This document shows, piece by piece, positions 18,727 to 26,805 of a DNA stretch of 64,000 bases. The position numbers were made by a program, and so were the translations under genes. Position 1 is the stretch's first letter. Each line of letters begins with the position of its first letter. The stretch covers positions 8,146 through 72,145 of the forward strand of contig JAAEPW010000191.1 of the NCBI GenBank assembly GCA_024232355.1, in the 5' to 3' direction. Below the pieces are notes generated by a model that worked only from the letters and a program-made list of their open reading frames with translations, made no database searches and had not been told where the DNA came from. The DNA comes from Chloroflexota bacterium. GTDB lineage: Bacteria; Chloroflexota; Anaerolineae; B4-G1.

Positions 18727-19593
18727 CTATGCTGTTAGTATTTCTACACCATCGTTGGTGACGCGAATGGTGTGTTCCCATTGAGCCGAGAGGGAGCCGT
18801 CAGTAGTCACGACGGTCCAGTCATCTTTTAACACTTGAACCTGATACCCGCCCAGGTTGATCATCGGTTCGATGGTAAAGACCATGTTTGGTGAGAGCAC
18901 GATGCCGGTTCCAGGTTCTCCAAAATGAAAGACATTTGGCGGCTCGTGAAACCGGATACCTGTTCCGTGCCCAATATAGTTCCGCACGACCGAGTATCCA
19001 TGCCCTTCGGCGTGCTGCTGGATCGCGTGCCCGATGTCGCCCAGGGTATTGCCCGGCTTGACCTGTTCGATTCCCAGGTTGAGACACTCTTGGGTCACTT
19101 GGACCAATTTGCGTGCTTGTTCCGAAACCTCTCCAATCAAAAACATGCGACTGGAATCGCCGTAATACCCATCCACGATAGAGGTGACGTCTACGTTGAG
19201 AATGTCACCGGATTGCAGCACTGTGTCGTCGGGAATGCCGTGGCAGACGACGTTGTTGAGGGAGGTGCAGACGCTCTTGGGGAAACCTCGATAGTTTAAC
19301 GTCGCAGGGACAGCGTCGTGCGCCAATGTGTATGTGTGAACCCAATGGTTGATGTCGTTGGTGGTGATACCGGCAACGATTTGCCCTTCCAGCATGTTCA
19401 AGATATCGTGGGTCAACTGGCTGCTTTTGCGAATGCCGTCAATTTGCTCCTCGGTCTTGATGATGATGTCGGGATTGCGTGCGTTCTCTTTCCGACGCTT
19501 GCGGAGCGCTGACCTGTCTTGTTTGAGATGACAGTGCTTGTATTTTTTCCCACTCTTGCACCAACAGGGATCGTTTCGTGATAAATTTTGCAT
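18727..19593 (-). CDS. map: methionine aminopeptidase, type I, with SEC-C zinc motif
   Basis: A 288-residue methionine aminopeptidase that trims the start methionine from new proteins. Residues 7-24 form a SEC-C zinc-binding motif (NDPCWCKSGKKYKHCH) as in SecA tails and some MetAPs, likely for ribosome contact. The catalytic domain shows the two metal Asp residues in NVDVTSIVDGYYGDSS, the His in YIGHGTGIRFHEPP and the Glu residues in FTIEPMI and WEHTIRV. The start at 19593 is set by AAGGTGG; the longer open frame adds 11 residues without a site. It heads the minus-strand row map, HAL2, metK, sulfotransferase, nadE, HIT. Confidence 0.94.
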   Translation of the reverse strand: MQNLSRNDPCWCKSGKKYKHCHLKQDRSALRKRRKENARNPDIIIKTEEQIDGIRKSSQLTHDILNMLEGQIVAGITTNDINHWVHTYTLAHDAVPATLNYRGFPKSVCTSLNNVVCHGIPDDTVLQSGDILNVDVTSIVDGYYGDSSRMFLIGEVSEQARKLVQVTQECLNLGIEQVKPGNTLGDIGHAIQQHAEGHGYSVVRNYIGHGTGIRFHEPPNVFHFGEPGTGIVLSPNMVFTIEPMINLGGYQVQVLKDDWTVVTTDGSLSAQWEHTIRVTNDGVEILTA

Positions 19594-19627
19594 ATGTGTC
19601 CACCTTGATGTCACGTTGCCTGGCAAA

Positions 19628-19660
19628 GCGGCAACGATCGGTTGCCGCTTGCGTATTATA
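19628..19660 (-). promoter_or_regulatory. TATAAT box and leader hairpin upstream of map
   Basis: On the minus strand TATAAT lies at 19660-19655, without a clear -35 box. Just downstream GCGGCAAC and GTTGCCGC (19628-19648) form a perfect 8-bp stem with a 5-base loop in what would be the start of the map leader. Confidence 0.35.
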
Positions 19661-19757
19661 CCACTATTCTCCCCTGCTTAAAGGCTGAGCGTCTCGCGCA
19701 GACTAAAAACTTGGATACCAATACCGTGTGACATAGTTTATCATCTCAGAGTCCAGG

Positions 19758-20801
19758 AAAATATTCCAACGAGTTTATTTCCAAGTGCCAACAGTATATG
19801 ACGACCAGGCCGCCGGTCCTTATCCTTACTTTATTTCTCTCACTGGTAGCAAAGGTACCAAGGTGACCGTTGGTGCCCGTCGTTTGATTATGATTGGTTC
19901 CAACAATTATCTGGGATTCAGGACTGTTCAATTCTAATTTTCCAACGCTCGCAGCCCCAGCACCTGTCCTGGACCGACAGGTACAGGGTTCAGGACAAGT
20001 GCGGTGGCTGTGAGCGCTTTATGTTGAAAACTCGTTAGGACTGAACAGCTCTGATCTGGGATTAACCTCACACTCCAAGATGCGGCACTTTTGCCACAAC
20101 GATATGGACCATCTGCAGTGTGTCTTGTCTGGCTTGCCAGAGGACGCGGGCAGGTTGGTAGTGTTGGATGGTATTTTTAGTATGGGGGAAGATATTGCGC
20201 CGTTGCCTGAGATTGTCTCTCTGTGTCAAAAATACAACGCGCGGCTGATGGTGGACAATGCGCATTCTATCGGCGCGATGGGCGGAGGGCGTGACACGGC
20301 GACCCATTTTGGCCTTGCAGATCAAGTGGGCCTGGTGATGGGCACTTGGCAAATCTTTTGCCAGCTTGGGAGGGTTCATCGCGGGCTCGGAGGATGTGAT
20401 TCGCTGTATCAAGCACCACGCCCGCTCGTTGATTTTCAGTGCCAGTATGCCATCGGTCAGCACAGCGGCGGCTTTGAAAGTGATACAAAAAGAGCCGGAG
20501 CGTATTGCGCGGGTCAATCAGACCGGCGAGCGTGTGTGGACTGAGCTGGGTCAATTGAGTTTCAATGTGGGCAGCAGTGAGATTCTTGTTGTTTCCGTAA
20601 TTATTGGCGACGATGTGCACACCTTTTTTGACCTGGAAAATGTTCTGCGAGGCGGGTATTTACACCAACCCCATCATCGCTCCGACGCTGCCTCCCGAAT
20701 TGGCCTCACTGCGGACCAATTATATGGTGATCCACACCGACGAGCATATAGATCGTGTGATTGATGCCTTTGCCCAGGTCCGCCAGGCGTGGGATGCTTG
20801 A
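19758..20801 (+). pseudogene. broken PLP-dependent 8-amino-7-oxononanoate synthase / KBL / SPT-like gene
   Basis: Pieces of an alpha-oxoamine synthase lie in order in different frames. The N-terminal part (about 19758-19919) ends in MIGSNNYLGF. About 90 residues are then missing, replaced by about 140 bases that include a REP-like palindrome. The middle part (from about 20080) has HNDMDHLQCVLSGLPEDAG and LMVDNAHSIGAMG. One frameshift near 20345 leads into LGGFIAGSEDVIRCIKHHAR. A second, in a run of six T near 20625, leads into EAGIYTNPIIAPTLPPELAS. The segment that should hold the PLP lysine (normally ...GTFSKSFAS) reads GTWQIFCQ at the first frameshift. Family enzymes condense amino acids with acyl-CoA. 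The gene is clearly dead unless the window has assembly errors, which could explain the homopolymer shift but not the deletion. Confidence 0.85.
19961..20002 (+). repeat. REP-like 42-bp palindrome, copy 1
   Basis: Begins CACCTGTCCTGGACCGACAG and ends CAGGACAAGTGC. The two ends can fold into a stem of about 15 bp with two wobble pairs, and CCTGTC/GACAGG is a nested stem. It lies in the deletion of the broken PLP-enzyme gene. Other copies are at 26649 (inverted) and 56601. Confidence 0.8.
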
Positions 20802-20869
20802 CGCACCTGGACAAAATATGGAATGATAATTGTTTGTGTCGCTCATCGATTTGACCACTATACTCAAAC

Positions 20870-21019
20870 CTAGTGTGCCAGCCGCTCAAAGGCGTAGAGC
20901 GCGATATCCACGAACGGTTCCTTGCCGCTGATCAAGACTGCCCAAGCTGTCACTGCCATAGCAAACCAAACTGCCGGTATACATAACACTAAACGGATTG
21001 CGATTCCCAAGCGATTCAT
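20870..21019 (-). CDS. 49-residue single-span membrane protein, paralogue A
   Basis: A short gene easily missed. The product starts MNRLGIAIRLVLCIPAVWFA and ends FERLAH. It has a hydrophobic helix from about residue 5 to 30, then a polar turn (SGKEPF) and an amphipathic end (VDIALYAFERL). AGGAGGTGT lies 5 bases before the ATG, a near-perfect ribosome site. The gene at 21177 encodes the same 49-residue design with high identity in IRLVLC.PAVWFA, EPF.DIA.YA.ER. Two conserved copies with good ribosome sites argue that both are real. Function unknown. Confidence 0.72.
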   Translation of the reverse strand: MNRLGIAIRLVLCIPAVWFAMAVTAWAVLISGKEPFVDIALYAFERLAH

Positions 21020-21176
21020 CTGACACCTCCTGTATTAGCTGTTGGTAACGATTTCACGATTCTGCCAAGAGTATATCACAACATTGAGATAAAATCCTGA
21101 CCCTGGCCTGAGATATTTCTGAGTAATTGTCGAGGCGTGTGACGACCCCTTTCAGAGTCATCACACACCCAATGCC

Positions 21177-21326
21177 TCAATAGAACAACCGCTCGATCGC
21201 GTAAATCGCGATATCTATGAACGGTTCCCGTCCATTGACCCAGATTGCCCACCCCACCACGATTATTGCAAACCACACTGCGGGTAGACAGAGCACCAAG
21301 CGAATTGCCAACCACAAGCGACTCAT
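21177..21326 (-). CDS. 49-residue single-span membrane protein, paralogue B
   Basis: Product starts MSRLWLAIRLVLCLPAVWFA and ends IERLFY. It aligns without gaps to the protein at 20870. An ATG three bases upstream (21329) could also be used; I prefer 21326 because it gives the same length as the paralogue and better spacing to GGGAGG. The region upstream also resembles that of copy A (both have a TATACTCTT box on the minus strand), so the duplication included the promoter. The two genes are 157 bases apart. No family recognised. Confidence 0.72.
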   Translation of the reverse strand: MSRLWLAIRLVLCLPAVWFAIIVVGWAIWVNGREPFIDIAIYAIERLFY

Positions 21327-21689
21327 CATACGCCTCCCGTAATTGTTCCTGACGACTGTTCTACTGAAAAGTGTTGCACGATGCAGCTACCAAAGAGTAT
21401 AGCACAGTGCGTCAGTCAAACCTTGAGACTGACCTGAGCAACGCTTGAGCAATCTCAAAAGAGCACAGATCGAGTGTTGACACTCGCTGTTAGGGCTATA
21501 GTGTGGGGATGTGTTAGGATTTCTGAGATACCAACTCTTTAATAGGTAGGGGGAGCAGGAAATCATATCCAGATATACCATACCATGTTCTGCCCTGTAG
21601 CACTTGATGCCATCTCTGTGCTTGCCCTACGGAATTCACACGGAGCAACTACAATTTGACACCTGCCTTGCAAAAGACGGGGCATTTGC
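21327..21689. other. non-coding stretch upstream of paralogue B
   Basis: I see no gene here. It holds the TATACT box of paralogue B (near 21402-21412 on the minus strand) and AT-rich sequence up to the MITE-like repeat at 21690. Confidence 0.4.
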
Positions 21690-21785
21690 TACCGGACACT
21701 TTTTTTTCTTTAGCCACGAATGTAAATCAATAATTCGTGGCTAAAAATTCAGTATCTGTTGTTTACTTGTCAAAAGTGTCCGGTA
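21690..21785. mobile_element. MITE-like element, copy 1 (TACCGGACAC ends)
   Basis: A 96-bp element with 14-bp perfect terminal inverted repeats TACCGGACACTTTT (21690-21703) and AAAAGTGTCCGGTA (21772-21785). Inside is a second perfect 13-bp inverted repeat, TTTAGCCACGAAT (21709-21721) and its complement (21733-21745). It encodes nothing. Relatives lie at 26440, 39451 (degenerate) and 63505. Confidence 0.75.
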
Positions 21786-21803
21786 GTGAAACGGGGTAAA
21801 AAG

Positions 21804-21832
21804 TTGAACAGGCCAAGCACGTATGCTATAAT
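21804..21832 (+). promoter_or_regulatory. promoter of the BNR-repeat protein gene
   Basis: TTGAAC (21804-21809), 17 bases, TATAAT (21827-21832). The leader to the ATG at 21889 is about 50 bases. The promoter begins just after the MITE-like element. Confidence 0.65.
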
Positions 21833-21888
21833 CTTATCGTGAATAGGACTTTTTTCCGCATATCCCAATCAAGAAAAAGGAATCTACA

Positions 21889-24168
21889 ATGAATCTTTCT
21901 ACCCATACACTGCTGGTCGGCTTGGTCTTGCTGATGTTTTTCTCAAATAGCCCAACTCAAGCCAGCGGTTATCTGCCTCCAGGGCAAGAGCGCGTCCCCA
22001 TCAATGGAACCGCCTATTGGGCTATGGAACCAACCGGCCCCGACTTTTATGGCGCAAACCTCATCCCCTTTCAGCCCCGCAACCCGACACGAGCGATCTG
22101 GGAGATGACCCAGGCCCAGAACCAACGACACCGCACCTCTGATGCCATTCCACAAAACATCCAGGTGAGCCGCAGCGGATGGACGACGGGCGCGTCTCAT
22201 TTTGTCAACGACTTTAGCGAAGTGATGGTCTATTTGGACCCTACCAACCCCAACCATTTGTTGGGGGCATCCAAGTTTTTCTACGATCCATCCAACTATG
22301 GCTTTTTCACCGGCGTTTTCGAGTCCTATGACGGGGGACACACCTGGACCCAGTCCCAGCCCCTTGGCGTCGAATCCTACAGCTTGACCTCTGATCCAGT
22401 GACGACCTTTGACGACCAGGGCAACGGCTATTTCACCTTGCTGACCCGAGGACCGACCGGTCTGGACATGCTCAAAAAACCACCCGGTGGGATATGGCAA
22501 TTGCCGGTCGTCGTGGACCGGACTACTTATACCGACAAGCAGTGGATTATGGGGGATCAAAACCCCCAAGGTATCAGCCCCTACGCTGGTTACCTGTATA
22601 CGAGTTGGACCGATGTCGGCGCTCCGCACAAGATCGTCTTTGCCCGCTCCACCGATTCCAACAGGAATTGGAGATCGCCGCTTGCATTGGCCAGCGGCGA
22701 CGTTCAAGGCTCTATCACCGGCGTGGCCCCCGACGGCACGGTGTACGTTGTCTTTGGCCGTTCTATCTTTCACGGCACGCCGGGCACGATAGAATTCGTG
22801 AAATCTATTGATGGGGGTGTGTCTTTTAGCAGCCCCGCGGTGGCGGCCGGCATTACGTCCATCCCCTGGTATCTTCCCAATAGTTGGTTTCGCTCGCCAG
22901 CGAGCCTACCCGCCTTTGCGGCGAGTCCTACCAATGGCAATCTCTACGTGGCCTGGGCCGATTATGGCAACGGCGACGCCGACATCTATCTCACCCGCTC
23001 CACCGACGGCGGAGACAACTGGGCGACGCCGGTCCGCTTGAATGACGACCCCGTCGGTAACGGCATCGACCAATTTCAGCCCCAGGTGTCTGTCGCGCCC
23101 AACGGTCGCGTGGCCGTCATGTGGTTCGACCGGCGGCTGGAATGCCCGGACTATGCCTGGATACCCTCGGCGCATCGCGGCGCTGTGAATTTTTGCATAG
23201 ACACCTTTCTGACTCGTTCTTACGACGACGGTCAGACCTGGATGCCCAACGCCCGCGTTAGCGCCCAGACCTGGGACTGGACCCTGAACATGCCCCGAGA
23301 CGGCGGTGGTAATGGATTTATCGGCGACTATCAGGGAATTGCCTCCAACAATGATTACGATTTCCCCTTTTGGAACGCGACGGCCAACCTGGGGGAGAAC
23401 GCCGAGAACTATCAAGAGATATTCGTCGCCCTGGTCCCGGCAAATGCCCCCGATTTATCACCGTCGACCAAATCGGTTGAGCCGGGGGTGGCGGCTCTTG
23501 GCGGCGTGCTAACTTTTACCATCGTGCTGGAAAATATCGGCCCAGGAGATGCACCGGCCGTATACCTGACCGACACGTTGCCTATCTCTATCTCCTACGT
23601 ATCCGACTCGTTGATTTATCCGCTCGAGTCCGGCACAGGCGGGTACGACCCGGCAACCGAAACCATCACTTGGACTGGTGCGGTGTCCGTCGGTTTCCCG
23701 GTGACGCTCACTTTGCAGGCCATAGTAAGCCCGCACCTGACCAACGGCACAAACATCACCAATATGGCCATCATCACCGATGGCAGCAAAAGCTACGTTC
23801 GGACGGCGAGGACCACGGTCAGACAATCTCCTTTTGTTGTGGCAACCTATCCCGCGGATGGCGAGCGTAACGTGCCGCTCACAGCCTCGCTGGTCATTAC
23901 TTTTAACGAGCCGATAATCCCCCATTCACTATTCTATGCCGTCGCACCCGACCCTGGCGGTTGGACCGAGATCTGGAACGACGACGATTCGGCGGTTACT
24001 TTGAACCATGCGGATTGGGGTGATTCACAAACCTACACCACGACCATCGGCACGGGCAACGGCAGCGGCACCGTTCTGATGCCTGGCTCTGTGCCCAATC
24101 CTTGGGTTTTTAAGACTGCCCCCGAGCGAGTCTATCGGTTTTATCTACCCCTGATATTGCGTGAATAG
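21889..24168 (+). CDS. secreted BNR/Asp-box repeat protein with DUF11 and Ig-like domains
   Basis: A 759-residue exported protein with a signal peptide (about 1-26, LLVGLVLLMFFSNSPTQA). Residues about 95-500 form a sialidase-type beta-propeller with Asp boxes (YDGGHTWTQ, SIDGGVSFSS, STDGGDNWATP, YDDGQTWMP). The full set of sialidase catalytic residues is not evident, so it may bind rather than cleave. A DUF11 domain (about 525-640, LTFTIVLENIGPGDAPAVYL) and a bacterial Ig domain (about 650-745, YPADGERNVPLTASL) follow. The end, YRFYLPLILRE, is the kind of short C-terminal tail seen on many exported Chloroflexota proteins and may be a sorting signal (inference). AAAGGAATC precedes the ATG. Confidence 0.85.
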   Translation: MNLSTHTLLVGLVLLMFFSNSPTQASGYLPPGQERVPINGTAYWAMEPTGPDFYGANLIPFQPRNPTRAIWEMTQAQNQRHRTSDAIPQNIQVSRSGWTTGASHFVNDFSEVMVYLDPTNPNHLLGASKFFYDPSNYGFFTGVFESYDGGHTWTQSQPLGVESYSLTSDPVTTFDDQGNGYFTLLTRGPTGLDMLKKPPGGIWQLPVVVDRTTYTDKQWIMGDQNPQGISPYAGYLYTSWTDVGAPHKIVFARSTDSNRNWRSPLALASGDVQGSITGVAPDGTVYVVFGRSIFHGTPGTIEFVKSIDGGVSFSSPAVAAGITSIPWYLPNSWFRSPASLPAFAASPTNGNLYVAWADYGNGDADIYLTRSTDGGDNWATPVRLNDDPVGNGIDQFQPQVSVAPNGRVAVMWFDRRLECPDYAWIPSAHRGAVNFCIDTFLTRSYDDGQTWMPNARVSAQTWDWTLNMPRDGGGNGFIGDYQGIASNNDYDFPFWNATANLGENAENYQEIFVALVPANAPDLSPSTKSVEPGVAALGGVLTFTIVLENIGPGDAPAVYLTDTLPISISYVSDSLIYPLESGTGGYDPATETITWTGAVSVGFPVTLTLQAIVSPHLTNGTNITNMAIITDGSKSYVRTARTTVRQSPFVVATYPADGERNVPLTASLVITFNEPIIPHSLFYAVAPDPGGWTEIWNDDDSAVTLNHADWGDSQTYTTTIGTGNGSGTVLMPGSVPNPWVFKTAPERVYRFYLPLILRE

Positions 24169-24169
24169 C

Positions 24170-24234
24170 GCCCAAAATCCCTTTAGCGTTCTTCATTTGG
24201 CGAGAAACAGTAGGAGCGGGGTTTTGGGCCTTTC
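24170..24234 (+). terminator. possible terminator after the BNR-repeat protein gene
   Basis: GCCCAAAATCCC (24170-24181) can pair with GGGGTTTTGGGC (24218-24229) with one mismatch. It is followed by CTTTCT. The loop is long, so this is weak. Confidence 0.35.
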
Positions 24235-24301
24235 TCAAAAAGCTGTTTCTTGGCAGCCGTCAATCATCCGGCGAGGGGCAGGAAATGATCGATGTGCCTT
24301 C

Positions 24302-24329
24302 TTGTCCTTCTGCGCACCTATGCTACAAT
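24302..24329 (+). promoter_or_regulatory. promoter of the first receiver-kinase of the signalling block
   Basis: TTGTCC (24302-24307), 16 bases, TACAAT (24324-24329), about 50 bases before the ATG at 24378. Confidence 0.5.
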
Positions 24330-24377
24330 GAATAAAGACCTCGATCCAGACTACCCGCCTTTTGGGAGATCATTTTG

Positions 24378-26429
24378 ATGCATATTCTGATAGTTGAGGA
24401 TGAAAAACACGATTACCAGATTGCCAAACGCACACTGGACAAAAGCGATCTGGTCTGTGAAATCGTTTGGGCGCAGCGTGGAGAGGATGCCCTGGAGCAT
24501 TTGCAAGCTGAGGTGTTTGACATCATCTTGCTCGATTTCAAACTGCCCGGCATCAGCGGCTTGGAGATGTTTCAGCAGATCATTGGCCGGGACTTGAACC
24601 TCCCCGTGGTTTTTATTAGTGGGACGGGGAGTGAATTGATCGCCGTCGAAGCCCTCAAACTCGGCGCGCAAGATTATCTGGTCAAAGATACCCATGGAGA
24701 ATACCTCAAGCTTTTGCCGACGGTAGTACGCAAGGCGTATGGCCGGTGGGAAGATGGAGAGGCGCACAAGCGAGCGGAAAAAGCCAAAAGCAAAGCTTTG
24801 GCCAAAGCCTTGCAAGCGACGCACGCGCTCCGCGAGAGCGAGGAACGCTACCGCAGCCTGTTCGAGGGTGTTCCGGTAGGGCTTTATCGTTCCACGCCAG
24901 CGGGCCGCTTTCTCGACGTCAATCCGGCCATGGTGCGATTGTTGGGTTATCCAGACCGTGAATCTCTGCTAAAGGTCAACGTTGACGATATCTATGTGAG
25001 CGTCGATGATCGCCAACGATGGCAGGCTATGGTGGACCAAGGAGGAGTGGTGCAAGACTATAAAGCACAATTCCGCCAATTTGACGGCGCGTCCATCTGG
25101 GGAGAGAGTAACGCCCAGGCCATCCGGGACCAAGATGGTCAGGTTTTTTACGAGGGAACGCTCAAAGACATCACCAGGCGCGAGCGAACCGAGGAGGCGC
25201 TGCGGCGGCGCAACCGAGAGCAGATTCTGCTTAACCGTTTGGGTCAAGAACTGACCGCCACCCTCGACCTACAACAGGTGGTCGAGCGGTTGCTGCCGGC
25301 GGTCACCGAGGTCATTGGATCCTCAGGGGCTTCGATCTGGTTATTTGACCAAGAGCGAACGGGTAAATTGATTTGTCGGGCGATCTTTCACCATGGTCAG
25401 AAACGCTCTCCACTCGATCTACACTTGCACTCGGGGCAGGGAATCGCTGGCTGGGTAGCAGAGACTGGCGAGAGCGCTATTGTTCCCCATGCATCAGGCG
25501 ATCCCCGCTTTTTCCCGGGCATTGACGAACAGACAGGTTTTCACACAATCTCAGTGCTTGCTGTGCCGTTGTGGGTTCGGTACGCCATTGTTGGCGTGTT
25601 AGAGGTCGTGAATAAACTGGATGGCGACTTTGATGCCCACGACCGTGCTTTGGTCGAGATGTTGGCCGCCTCGGCCGCTATCGCCATCAACAACGCCAGG
25701 TTGGTCGAGACGCAGCGACAACATGCCGTCGAATTGGAAGCGAGCAACGATGAACTGGATGCCTTTGCCCGCACCACGGCCCACGATCTCAAAGGCCCAT
25801 TAGGATATATGGTTGGCTTTGCCCAGGTCTTGGAGCAAGATTACGCCACGTTGCCAGATAAAGAGATACAGGACTATCTCCAGACGATCGCGCAGAGTGG
25901 GCACAAGATGTGCAACATCATCGACGAGTTGCTGCTGTTGGCTGGCGTGCGCAAGATGGACGAGATAAAGAGGGAAGCACTCGACATGTCTGGCATCGTG
26001 ACCGAGGCGCAGGAGCGTCTGGACGACTCGATCGCAGAATATGAGGCTGAAATCATTTTGCCGGATGCTTGGCCGGCAGCGTTGGGTTACGGCCCGTGGG
26101 TCGAAGAAGTCTGGGTCAACTATTTCACCAACGCGCTCAAGTACGGCAGCCGCCCACCGCGCATCGAGTTGGGAGCCGACCGACCATCTGCCCAACCCAC
26201 GATCCGCTTTTGGATACGCGACAATGGCCCCGGTCTGACGCAGGAAGAGCAATCGCGGTTGTTCACGCCGTTCACGCGGCTCGATCGTGTGCGCGCCAAG
26301 GGGCACGGATTGGGGCTTTCCATCGTGCGCCGCATCGTGGAAAAGTTGGGCGGGGAGGTTGGCGTAGAGAGCAAAACAGGACAGGGGAGTCTATTCTGGT
26401 TCACGTTGCCAGTTGCAGAAAACCTGTGA
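24378..26429 (+). CDS. receiver-PAS-GAF-histidine kinase
   Basis: A 683-residue cytoplasmic hybrid. Receiver 1-120 (DIILLDFKLPGISG, phospho-Asp), PAS about 155-275 (ERYRSLFEGVPVGLYRS), GAF about 290-440 (LHSGQGIAGWVAETGESAIV), HisKA about 455-525 (ARTTAHDLKGPLGYM), HATPase about 560-680 (DNGPGLTQEEQ, GHGLGLSIVRRIVEK). The start is ATG 24378; a TTG directly before it is unlikely. The receiver is about 70% identical by eye to that of the kinase at 28940 (both have VEDEKHDYQI.KRTLDKSDL), and the kinase half is paralogous to the protein at 12212. The input signal is unknown. Confidence 0.92.
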   Translation: MHILIVEDEKHDYQIAKRTLDKSDLVCEIVWAQRGEDALEHLQAEVFDIILLDFKLPGISGLEMFQQIIGRDLNLPVVFISGTGSELIAVEALKLGAQDYLVKDTHGEYLKLLPTVVRKAYGRWEDGEAHKRAEKAKSKALAKALQATHALRESEERYRSLFEGVPVGLYRSTPAGRFLDVNPAMVRLLGYPDRESLLKVNVDDIYVSVDDRQRWQAMVDQGGVVQDYKAQFRQFDGASIWGESNAQAIRDQDGQVFYEGTLKDITRRERTEEALRRRNREQILLNRLGQELTATLDLQQVVERLLPAVTEVIGSSGASIWLFDQERTGKLICRAIFHHGQKRSPLDLHLHSGQGIAGWVAETGESAIVPHASGDPRFFPGIDEQTGFHTISVLAVPLWVRYAIVGVLEVVNKLDGDFDAHDRALVEMLAASAAIAINNARLVETQRQHAVELEASNDELDAFARTTAHDLKGPLGYMVGFAQVLEQDYATLPDKEIQDYLQTIAQSGHKMCNIIDELLLLAGVRKMDEIKREALDMSGIVTEAQERLDDSIAEYEAEIILPDAWPAALGYGPWVEEVWVNYFTNALKYGSRPPRIELGADRPSAQPTIRFWIRDNGPGLTQEEQSRLFTPFTRLDRVRAKGHGLGLSIVRRIVEKLGGEVGVESKTGQGSLFWFTLPVAENL

Positions 26430-26439
26430 TAGAATTCAC

Positions 26440-26541
26440 TACCGGACACTTTTTGTACAACGAATGTATTTGGACACAGGGGCTCTCTGCGACTGAACCC
26501 GCGAAATCCCAGAGCTTTTGTGTTGCCAAAAATGTCCGGTA
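26440..26541. mobile_element. MITE-like element, copy 2
   Basis: 102 bp bounded by TACCGGACACTTTTT (26440-26454) and AAAAATGTCCGGTA (26528-26541). The inner part differs from copy 1 and lacks the GCCACGAAT stem. It begins 11 bases after the stop codon of the upstream kinase gene. Confidence 0.7.
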
Positions 26542-26648
26542 GCAAATGATAGAAATGAATATCCTAACAGGCAAACTTTGTTGATCCAAGGAATAAAGTA
26601 GTAGGGCAATTGCATTATCTTGTAGGAGACACTTTGCTCATAGCCCCC

Positions 26649-26690
26649 GCACTTGTCCTGAACCCTATACCTGTCGGTCCAGGACAGGTG
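26649..26690 (-). repeat. REP-like 42-bp palindrome, copy 2 (inverted)
   Basis: Reverse complement of the copies at 19961 and 56601, with one base difference in the centre. Another palindrome-rich stretch (CCCTGGTCCTTTGACCCAGG region) lies just downstream, before the kinase at 26806. Confidence 0.75.
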
Positions 26691-26805
26691 CTGCCAAGCC
26701 CCTGGTCCTTTGACCCAGGGACAAAGGGTACAGGGTCTCGGGGGCTGGGAGCCTTCTCGGGCAAATCTGAATATAAATGCAATTGCCCTGAATAAAGTGG
26801 TAGAG

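Noticed and set aside
19746..19931. A minus-strand open frame over the front of the broken PLP-enzyme gene
   Set aside because: The plus strand reads PYFISL..GTKVTVGARRLIMIGSNNYLGF, a clear family segment, so the minus-strand frame is a shadow.
21387..21581. A 64-codon minus-strand open frame in the gap before the MITE-like element
   Set aside because: The peptide shows no domain or composition sign of coding, and the frame crosses the promoter of the small membrane protein gene.
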